Of a stretch of 64,000 nt of DNA, positions 56,800 through 64,000 are shown in pieces. This DNA is from Isoetes taiwanensis. Its lineage: Eukaryota > Streptophyta > Lycopodiopsida > Isoetales > Isoetaceae. Position 1 is the first letter of the stretch. Every line of letters starts with the position of its first letter. Below the pieces are notes generated by a model. That model was not told where the DNA came from. It saw only the letters and a list, made by a program, of their open reading frames with translations, and did not search any database. The DNA is taken from NCBI GenBank assembly GCA_021234155.1, contig JAJEKV010000006.1, positions 8,709,003-8,773,002 on the forward strand. The letters run 5' to 3'. The translations under genes were made by a program, and so were the position numbers.

Positions 56800-57530
56800 C
56801 ACGAAAAGATAATGATCCCGCATTTGGATCCCGATGAACGGAAATATGGTCGAGAGCCAAACTCCAAGCGGGATCCGGTGGTCCCCACCAAGCTTGTAAT
56901 ATTTGGCGTCAATGGAGTATTAGGCTGCGGTATACCACGACAAAGACGTCCCGAGATTAACACCTCATGAGATCCCAATGAAAGCGAGCATAAAATAGTG
57001 TATCCGAGGCCTAGAGCTAAGGAAATTATTGGCTGGTGCACGCACGGGATTTGAAGTGGGCATATGGTCTTGTATGGCAAAGAAAAATATTGTCAATGTT
57101 CTTGGTGTTCTCGGCATTTCAGTTTTGAAGTTCAAGTTCGTTTGGAGAAACGAAAGGGTCGAGCATGTGAAGGACCTCGATCCGGCCATCACAAAGGGAA
57201 GCCTATAATGGTGAAAAGGCTGGGCCGGGGTTTATGAGCAATTCGGGACTATGGCAAACACAACAACGCTGATCATAGGCGACTCCGCCTACAAGTGCTA
57301 TCATAGCAGCGCAAAAATACAATCATTGCTAAGCCATATCGACCGAAGAATATGAGACGGATAGGTGGTTGTCCTTGGGACTCATGTCTGTCTTGGCGGA
57401 ATCCCTCTTTGCCATTCTTGTCGCCCGATGTGCTTACGAACTATCCGAGCCTCACGGAACCCGATCGAGAGAGCAAGCCGATCATGAAAGCTATGGACGA
57501 CAAATACTTTGGTGAACAAGAAGAGTGACC
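56800..57530 (+). pseudogene. FCP1/NIF-like HAD phosphatase relic
   Basis: Plus-strand frames carry TKLVIFGVNGVLGCG (from 56887), the strand-1 motif of FCP1/NIF-type HAD phosphatases, in which LxxDxNGxL is usual. The nucleophile Asp is Gly here (GGC instead of GAC/GAT). Then comes GFEVGIWSCMAKKNI (57050-57095), the counterpart of the 'VVIWSSMxxxN' motif II region; FKFVWRNERVEHVKDLDP; and TTLIIGDSAYKCYHS (57262-57306), the counterpart of 'TLLIDDSPYK'. Two or three frame changes and stops interrupt it. The family dephosphorylates the RNA polymerase II tail or related substrates. It is probably a host gene fragment captured by the nested element. The missing nucleophile argues against activity unless it is a sequence error. 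Confidence 0.65.
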
Positions 57531-57624
57531 CTTGCTTTTCGATAGTCAAATTGTGTGAATATTGTAATCAAAGCGTGAACACATGTATTGACCATTTTGT
57601 AATGAATATACTTGTATATTGAGT

Positions 57625-57920
57625 TTTGATGCCTTTCTCGACTCACGAGTGAGAAAGGCATGCTTGTCTGTTGATGAAACCATTTGTATGTTTGATTGTG
57701 TCACTAGATGCAGCCACAATCTATTATGATAATGCTTGTACATTGGGTTTCACGGGCCTTTCTCGACTCGCGAGTCGAGAAAAGGCATCTTTAATTTTCT
57801 CGTTGACAAAAGCATTTGTATGCTTCCGTGTGTGTGATTGGATGCAACCATATTCTAATGAGTATGGTTGTACTTTGACTTTACGGGCCTTTCTGATTTC
57901 GAGTCGAGAAAGACACTACT
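57625..57920. repeat. Palindrome cluster
   Basis: Three copies about 125 bp apart are present: CCTTTCTCGACTCACGAGTGAGAAAGG (near 57632), GCCTTTCTCGACTCGCGAGTCGAGAAAAGGC (57756-57786, a near-perfect 31-bp palindrome) and CCTTTCTGATTTCGAGTCGAGAAAG (near 57886). Sequence between copies is itself repeated (AAAGCATTTGTATG / TGATTGxxTGCAxCCA), so this is a three-unit tandem array with a palindrome per unit. Confidence 0.8.
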
Positions 57921-57959
57921 CCCCGTCATTGGATGCGGTTGTATGGAATGAATGTTCTC

Positions 57960-58800
57960 CGTTGTAATTTGATTTCAACGTTCTTTTCTTCGTTTTGACT
58001 AATGACACCGTAATTGTTAATCATACTCTCCTTGCTCCGGTGGTTCGGCCACGGATCCGACACCAGCGCATCCCCGCTCGAGCATCCACGAGAGACCGCT
58101 CCAGGCGGCACGGATCCCGCTCAAGGCGGAAGAAATACCGTTAACAGCACGATTCGATCCACGCTACACTCTTGCCCGGCCTTTGGGACAAGGTTGCTCG
58201 CGAATTCGAGAGGTTGCTCGCTACACCACAGGGATAAAGAACGGCGAAGAACAAAGAGAGACAGTCCAACAAGCTCAAAGCATCTTGCAAGCATTGCATA
58301 ACATCCACGGAGGGTGGGGAAGGAGCATATTCGATGAAAGGCTGCGGGAGGCGAAAGTGGAGAAGTCGGGTGGGCAGGGCGGCGGTAGCTCGAGGCACCT
58401 CCACGTGAGGCATTCCACACTCTTCGGGTTGCCCCAAGGCTTCGAGGCGGCATGAAGAAGCGCCACAAGTTAATCCCCTAAGGTGGACCACCTACCAAGA
58501 TGATGTAATGTAGTGACAAAGCCAAGACCGCCATGGTCTCTGCGTCCGATGTAAAAATACATTGTATCTGCTCAATTTATTAATAAAAATTCTTTTTCAA
58601 CTAGATCTTTGGTTTCAAACTTTAATGAATTTCCTTTGTTTTTGGTTTGCATTGTTTTTGTTCTCGACTTCATGAACACAGGAAAAGCTGGAGCAAAGCT
58701 TCGGATTCGAGTTTTATTCAAAAATTCGAATTTAGGATAGTTTTCGGTCGGGGGTGCTACTTTTATGTAAAATTACCGGGGTTCGAAAAAAAATGGGAAT
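57960..58800. other. Right arm of the nested element
   Basis: A 90-codon plus-strand frame (58183-58455) contains EEQRETVQQAQSILQALHNI and may be the end of a cargo protein; the family is unknown. From 58480 to 58800 the sequence is AT-rich with one more CTCGACTTCATGAAC half-palindrome (58672) and no coding sense. Confidence 0.4.
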
Positions 58801-58824
58801 GGAATGAGTCCCACTTCAATTAAA

Positions 58825-60113
58825 TCGACTTCCTTGCCAACGGATGTGGATTTCGGGGAAGTATGGGCAAAGCCTCTCTAAGGAGGCTAGAAACGGATAA
58901 AGAGCGGGAGGCCTTCAAGCATTATAAGAAGGAAGGCAACCTGTTATACCATAAGAACAAGTTGTGCGTGCCGAATCATCGGTGTAAGGAAGTTGATCCT
59001 CCATGACACGCTACAACAGCAATAGCCGGCCATGCGGGATTCATGAAAACATATTTCAAAGTCTTGGCAGCAAACTATTATTGGCTAGGAATGAAGAAGC
59101 AAATAGCTTCGCTACATCAAGGAATGTCGGCTATGCCAGTGAGGCGAAGGCGGAGGCAGCTTGAATTCGAGGGCATTAGAGCCATTAGCGGTGCCAAACG
59201 CTAAGTGGGAGGTAATCGGCATGGATTTCATCCGCAGGACTCCCAAAAACGGCGAGAGGCAAGGATGCCTTGATGGTAGTGGTCGACAAGTTGTCGAAGA
59301 TGGCACATTTTGTGCCTTGCGGGACCACGAATCTGACTATGGATCTGACAAAGCTCTTCACCAAAGAGATCTTGAGGCTTCATGGCATGCCAAGGGAGAT
59401 TATCTCCGAGCGGGGATCCAAAGTTCATGAGTGCCTTTTGGCAAGACCTCTTTCGCGGCGATTCGGACCAAGCTATCCATGAGCACGGCGTATCATCCTC
59501 GGACGGATGGCGAATGGAGCGGACCAACGAGGATTTAGAGGACATGCTTTCTGAAACTATGTCCGGAATAAGCAAGGTATGTGGGAAGAATTTATTCACT
59601 TGGTGGAGTTTGCATACAATAGCACCAAGCAGGAATCATCCCAAATGTGCGCCGTTTATGATCAATTCACGGCTATCGATTACTAACTCGGACACTTGGC
59701 ACAACCCGTGTCAAAAGTGGAAGTTTCCACGGCCGGATGTTGGCTGATATGCAGCAGCTTGTGGAAGAGGTTCGAGGGTATCTGCTAGCGAAAGAAGAAG
59801 TCGACAAAAGAGCATCGTAGACAAGCATCGAGCGATAAGGGAGTTCAAAGTTGGAGATGATGTTTGGCTCAAGATCAAGGTGAAGCGGCGGCTTCGAGTT
59901 GGGAATTGCAAGAAGCTTGCTCCAAAGGTTAGGCGGACCTTCGGAATAGTCGAGAGAGTAGGTAATCAAGCCTACAAGCTAGACTTGCCGGACACCCTAA
60001 AGATTCATAAGGTCTTCCATGTGAGTTTGTTGAAGAAGCACACTCCAAATCCGGGCGAAGTCTTGGACACTCCAACGTTGTTGGAAATGACAGAGGAGCA
60101 ACGGTGGAAATAG
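58825..60113 (+). pseudogene. pol: Chromovirus integrase, frameshifted, altered catalytic triad as read
   Basis: Text resumes with DVDFGEVWAKPL right of the insertion. The HHCC-type zinc region is readable at 58990-59140 (AIAGHAGFMKTYF, YYWLGMKKQIAS). The core starts with KWEVIGMDFI (first catalytic Asp, near 59222); then VVVDKLSKMAHFVPCGTTNL, FTKEILRLHGMPREIIS (59280-59400). The second catalytic position reads SERGSK instead of the usual SDRGSK. The Glu site falls in ERTNEDLEDML near 59540. The C-terminal domain reads KLAPKVRRTFGIVERVGNQA and HKVFHVSLLKKH (59908-60045). Frame changes occur as elsewhere in this element. Confidence 0.87.
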
Positions 60114-60120
60114 TTCGAAA

Positions 60121-60324
60121 ATGATTCTTGATAAAGCTTTCAAGAAGACAAGGAGGTCGGAGTTCCTCCAATACTTGGTCAAGTGGAAACACTTGCCCAC
60201 GGAAGACGCGACGTGGGTACTTAAGAAGGATTTAGTAAAGCGGTACCCACGGTTTATGGAGCAATGGGACGGCAAGGTCATCTCCAAGAAATCGGCTCGA
60301 GGCATGTCGATTTCGCGAGGTTAA
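60121..60324 (+). CDS. Chromodomain at the end of pol
   Basis: A 67-codon open frame starts MILDKAFKKTRRSEFLQYLV and continues KWKHLPTEDATW, the chromodomain core (YLVKWK..P..ATWE pattern). Chromodomains of chromoviruses bind methylated histone H3 tails (H3K9me in several studied cases) and steer integration into heterochromatin. It follows the integrase after a short frame break near 60113 and is probably part of the same polyprotein. Aromatic residues Tyr and Trp of the cage region are present. This element also encodes an H3-like protein with the K4/K9 tail. Confidence 0.85.
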   Translation: MILDKAFKKTRRSEFLQYLVKWKHLPTEDATWVLKKDLVKRYPRFMEQWDGKVISKKSARGMSISRG

Positions 60325-61178
60325 TTCTTGTGTAGTTAGGATTAATCTCGCGATGCCACCTATGCTTGGTATGGGTCGCGATGTGTTGTTACCGATGATG
60401 AGACCACTACGGGGATCTCTAGGGCGTGGTGTAATGTCAACGTAGGCATGACCGCTTTTTAGCAGGCAGTGGAAGGTAGATTAGAAAGTCTACTGCCCCA
60501 CGGAAGTAGACGACCTCGAAGAAAGGAGGTCATTAAGGAATGCACCGATAGGAAAAGCACCTCTAGCCCCATATATGCTTTGATAGGAGGAATCAGGGCC
60601 TTCACGCCCCATATCTGGGAAGGACCTATCCTCCACGGCCCCAGGCAACTAGGGTGTAGGCATGAGCGCATATAGGCACATAAGCGCCTGTCTCCACGGC
60701 CATAATGGAAGATTCACCCTCTTCCCTCTGGCCGGAGATTAGCCATGCATCCATGTAGATAGGTGGGGTGGTCACCATATAACCAAAAATTTATTAAATA
60801 ATTAAAAGCGGTACTAACGTGAGTGTCGACACCAGGCGGTAGAGAGCCCGGAGGGCAAGGAGGTCGAAGACGAAGACTTGCAACACAAGTTTTGTTAGAA
60901 TGTGTTGCAAGGAATGAAGAGTACCTCCTGGACAATAATTATAGATATGAAATGTTGAAATTTTGTCTAATTTAAGATAGTGAATAACTTGTTAGTGGTG
61001 TTATGAATTGTTAAGTATTCCATAGTATGATGACGTGATAATGTTTTAAAAATATTACCTTAGGGTAATCCCGGTAAATGTATAACTATTATATTGTATG
61101 CATCACGTTGATTGCATTGCGGATTAGGAAGATCCCAAGGTGGGGAGACCCGCGATCTTTGCGGGCGACATCGTTTCA
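60325..61178. other. 3' untranslated region of the chromovirus
   Basis: No recognisable protein. Opposed 60-75 codon frames at 60459-60935 lack motifs. The stretch is typical of the long 3' non-coding region between pol and the polypurine tract. Confidence 0.5.
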
Positions 61179-61190
61179 AGGTGGGGAGAA
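61179..61190 (+). promoter_or_regulatory. Polypurine tract
   Basis: AGGTGGGGAGAA immediately precedes the 3' LTR start TGTGAC and primes plus-strand DNA synthesis. A second similar run (AAGGTGGGGAGA) lies at 61137-61148. Confidence 0.85.
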
Positions 61191-62747
61191 TGTGACGATC
61201 CAAAGCCGATTATACGGTCCCGGGGCGTTATCTTGCTTCGGCGCCGCAGCGTACCGCGCCACTCCGACCAAGCGTAATGCCACGCAGCGGATAGCGAGTA
61301 AGTAGCCCTAGGGGCAACTTGCTAGGAGTGTTCATATATTATTAATGTGCACATGTGCACATTAATGTGGCACACCTTTCCATGTTGGCATATTTTGCCA
61401 CCTAGCCATTAAAGGCAAGTTGGGCCTTTCAATTATCCCACATGCCAAAATGGGTAATTGGAAACCCTAACCTAAACCCCATGTCTATTTAGGGTAGGAA
61501 AATCCTAGCTTGCTAGTTTTAGTCCCTTAGGGTTTTAGAGCTCGGTTTTGGCTGCCCTGTGAGCCAAAACCGCCTCCCGCCGCCCAAGCGAATTGCGCCA
61601 TCGGTTCCCCAGATTGATCAGCCCAGCCCGGGATGGTTGAACTTCAGTCGAGGAGCCACTCAAGGATCAGGTATTTGGTCAATTTAATAGCTTAAACCGT
61701 CTTCTAGTCATAGAATCAGTAGGTTTAGACTATTAAATTGCCCATAGCAGCTATCTAGATCTTAGATCTCGGACACTAACTAAAGAACCTAACTCTATGA
61801 TTAGATCTAGTTCTTTAGTTCTTCTGTGATGTATTTGGATGATGTATCTCTGTGAACTCCTTGTATTGGGAAGGGGGGTAGAGGCCCTAAAGCTTGTAGT
61901 TGATGCTCCTAGAGTAGCCTCTCTAGCACACTGTAGATTCGGCCTGTGCACAAGAACCACACCTGGTTGTGGGTGAAGGGGCCAGACTGGCTTAGAAGGA
62001 GGTTCGTGTTCTGACTCTTGAACGATCCCTATGGTGTGTTAGTGCTACCGGGGATCATTGTGACTAGGTCTAATGGCTTACCACTGAGTGCGGGTAAGGC
62101 ATGGGCTCGACACCCGTGAAGTGGTGTACACTTTCCAGTGGGTTCAGTCGAATACGGGCAGTGGCCCTCTAGTCACCTTGAGTCAGCATGTAGACCTCTG
62201 GAGGGAGTGATCCCTACCTGCCCCATCGGAACTGGGGAGATGAAACCCAGGAATAGCCCTTTTGGCTATGCATCCGGCGGGCTACAGTCAGGTCCCAACA
62301 CTTTTCAGCCTACTCTGCAAAGTGTGCACAGGAGGGGCGGATGGAGTGGACAACCCTAGGCCATGTTCATATGCCAGCCAACTCCATTGCCATGAATTCT
62401 GTCTGCAATGAACTCTGGAGACCCAAGCCGTCAGTCACTCCCTTGAGTCTGAGCCTTGGGTAGGATTCCCTATGTGATGTGCTGACCATTGTCTATGCAG
62501 ATGTTGATATACCACCCCTCTGGGTGGATGGAGGATTCTGTTGGTACTGACATGTATGTTTACGCTTCCGCAGCTAGGTAGGCCCCGGAGACAGGGGTAG
62601 AATGACACCTTCACTCTTCCCACTTTGGGACTCGTTCACGGTGCAGTGATATATGTGGAGGGCCCCCTGACGGCATGGAGCTGGTGTGGGGGAAGAACTC
62701 CTGTTTGTATACGGTGAGAGCACCGTACACGAGTAGGGGACGTCACA
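61191..62747 (+). repeat. 3' LTR of the chromovirus
   Basis: It begins TGTGACGATCC after the polypurine tract and ends ACGTCACA, with matching inverted tips. Its 1557 bp pair with the 5' LTR (1563 bp). It is identical to the 5' LTR over 305 bp (61658-61962), but patches such as 61255-61300, 61560-61660 and 62270-62300 differ heavily. Confidence 0.9.
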
Positions 62748-64000
62748 CCAACCACTGAGGGCGGGTTGTTTATGTTTTTAAACATCTTTCAATTCTTCAT
62801 AGCACTTTAACTCTTTAACCCTCATCCATACCATAGAACTTCATGGCCGCTTCTGTAGCCCCTTGCCCAGACCCCCATTTGGAGGGAGACATTCCTCAGC
62901 CCCAGCCTCAGCCCGCCTGGGAGACCCAGGGGGAGGGGCCGCCGCGAAAACGGCCCCGGTCAGATAACAAAGACAAGGGAGAAACCTCTTCGATGAGGAG
63001 GGAAGCCCGGGCGAAGGCCCAATCTATGAGATTGACTCGGGAGATGGATGAAGGCTGCTCAAGCCCGGCACAGGCGCAGACGAGGGCCATGAAATAGCTG
63101 GAGGAATAGATCTAGAGTAACAGAACCCAGATTGCAAGATTGATAAAGAGAGATACTGATCCTCGGCATCCCTCGTGCTCAAAGGACGGTTAGCGTGAAA
63201 AGGCAACGGGTTCTGAGAGATGGAGACCCGCATGCAGCAGTTAGAAGACGGTCTTTGCTTGGCCCACTTTGAGAGGCAACAGGATAAGCAGGGCCTTGCC
63301 GACTTGCGAGCTCGCATGGATTCCCTCCTCACCACCATGGAGACTATGGCATCACGGCGGACATGGTGTTGAGCGAGGATCACGATGGCAACTATTTCCC
63401 GCCTCAAGTCCCGGTTCAGGGGTATGCCACCGTGATACGAAACGTCCGAGCCATCGTCGAAGCCAGCCAGGCAGAGCTAAGAAACATGCAGAGTAAGGCT
63501 GAGACACAAGATCAGGAGATTCAGGAGCTCAAAGCAATCATTGCCCAGCAAGGCAGCGGCCTCCATGCTGAGGTCCATGAACACCTGCGGCACTGCACAA
63601 ATGAGTTGGCCAAGCAGCAGAGATTCCAACAGGAGCTAGGCTCCCGACTCCACGCAACAGAGGCCGTAACACAGGGACAGCCAAAGCGCCGCGTGCCCCA
63701 CACCCCCAGTGTCGCCAAACGCATGCCAGACACCACCTCCTCCATCTCGCACCACCACACCCCCGGGCCGTGGCAGCCCACACACTCGATAACAAAGGCC
63801 ACCTGGGGACAGCTAATGTTGCCCCTCGACTCAGTGAGCAGCAGGAGCAGAGCCGCCGACGCCATAATGTGGTGTCAAGGTTGCACCAAGAAAGGGAGAG
63901 AAGGGGATGCACACCAATATCCGAGAGCGCAAGCTCCCAAAACAAAGGCAAATCAGAATTGTATTAATCGTAAGTATGAATACAAGATATAAAAGGGGCG
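62748..64000 (+). other. Coiled-coil, gag-like coding region (partial at window end)
   Basis: Right after the LTR comes ATG 62843 with an 84-codon frame (Pro/Gln-rich start, then PPRKRPRSDNK, a nuclear-localisation-like cluster). A 209-codon frame at 63363-63992 follows, with ELRNMQSKAETQDQEIQELK and a long coiled coil followed by a Pro/Ser/His-rich tail. A further helical block in another frame lies at 63220-63370. These read as one protein interrupted by frame changes. The plan (basic/disordered head, coiled coil, low-complexity tail) is like the N-terminal part of some plant gypsy gag proteins, but no capsid or zinc knuckle lies in the window. Confidence 0.35.

Larger units (their letters stand above)
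46565..58824. mobile_element. 12.26-kb nested DNA element with 17-bp inverted ends
   Basis: TTTAATTAAAGTGGGAC at 46565-46581 recurs inverted, with one mismatch, at 58808-58824. The bases inside (left GAATTTTGGAACTCGG; right, reverse complement, ATTTTTTTTCGAACCCCGG) extend the symmetry imperfectly. Left of the first end and right of the second lie RNase H and integrase text of the host chromovirus, so the insertion point is well bracketed. TCG occurs on both flanks (two bases away on the left) as a possible 3-bp duplication, unconfirmed. Contents are a minus-strand DUF7869-like gene ending about 190 bp from the left end, tandem and palindromic repeat arrays, and plus-strand cargo frames. The ends do not match CACTA, Mutator or hAT consensus, so the superfamily is open. 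Confidence 0.7.
37307..62747 (+). mobile_element. Ty3/gypsy chromovirus carrying extra genes, split by a nested element
   Basis: Two LTRs of 1.56 kb in the same orientation bracket, in order: a tRNA-Met-type primer site, a histone H3-like gene, a second unknown gene, gag, protease/RT/RNase H, a 12.3-kb foreign insertion, integrase, a chromodomain and a polypurine tract. The RT-RNase H-integrase order and the terminal chromodomain identify a Ty3/gypsy chromovirus. Without the insertion the element would be about 13.2 kb. The LTRs share an identical 305-bp stretch, implying recent insertion, yet the coding part is full of frameshifts. A 5-bp target duplication is not visible: left flank ATCAG, right flank CCAAC. 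The left boundary lies in a stretch where the two LTRs disagree, so it may be off by several bases. Confidence 0.92.

Noticed and set aside
46565..58824. CACTA-type assignment of the nested element
   Set aside because: A possible 3-bp TCG flank and internal repeats suggested it, but the ends do not begin CACTA/CACTG and no CACTA transposase text was found.
63521..63951. Minus-strand frames rich in Cys, Trp and Leu at the window end
   Set aside because: They are shadows of the plus-strand coiled-coil frame at 63363-63992, which has a coherent heptad-like pattern.

Overview
The window reads as nuclear DNA of a land plant with a large, repeat-rich genome. Evidence: a caffeoylshikimate-esterase-type lipase, a bulb-lectin receptor kinase, plant-style LTR retrotransposons with a TGGTATCAGAGC primer site, a hAT transposon, and LINE and copia debris. 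A fern, lycophyte or gymnosperm fits better than a compact angiosperm genome; that is inference, since no species-diagnostic sequence was recognised.

Layout. 1-12.4 kb: gene-poor host DNA with a decayed 4'-phosphopantetheinyl transferase (minus), a tRNA-derived tandem trimer, a small inverted-repeat element, an armadillo-repeat gene remnant, an intact esterase gene (6837-7775, minus) and a 1.35-kb terminal-inverted-repeat element. 12.48-22.21 kb: a complete-ended 9.7-kb hAT transposon (13-bp TIRs, 8-bp TSD GTTCCTAG) with a broken hAT transposase on the plus strand and two accessory minus-strand genes, one with an APH/protein-kinase-like catalytic loop. 22.5-28.9 kb: stacked relics, namely a LINE, a copia RT, a solo LTR with TSD ATAAC, a truncated LTR and a reverse-oriented gypsy RT. 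31.4-34.1 kb: an intact single-exon gene for a B-lectin protein kinase that appears to have seven membrane spans instead of one. 37.3-62.75 kb: a Ty3/gypsy chromovirus with two near-identical 1.56-kb LTRs, split by a 12.3-kb nested element. 62.8-64 kb: a coiled-coil, gag-like reading region.

The most unusual content is in the chromovirus. Between its 5' LTR and gag lies a histone H3-like gene (39540-40789). Its product starts [10 protein letters not shown], identical to the first ten codons of canonical H3, has about 330 residues before the fold, and ends in a recognisable H3 histone fold. A second gene (41512-about 42905) follows. Each gene has its own CTATAAATAGA promoter and is preceded by a pair of about 70-bp hairpins, as if one promoter cassette had been duplicated. 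The same element encodes a chromodomain at the end of its integrase, so it carries both a candidate H3K9-type reader and a protein with the H3K4/K9 tail.

The nested 12.3-kb element carries a transposase-like gene of the GHTHxDID (DUF7869-like) type on the minus strand, an FCP1/NIF-like phosphatase relic on the plus strand, and about twenty dispersed copies of a CTCGACTCGCGAGTCGAG palindrome.

Caution: the two chromovirus LTRs are identical over a 305-bp stretch yet differ densely in GC-rich patches, and the young element is full of frameshifts while the single-copy genes have none. Many frameshifts in repeats are therefore probably consensus errors, and 'pseudogene' labels inside the chromovirus and its insert are provisional.
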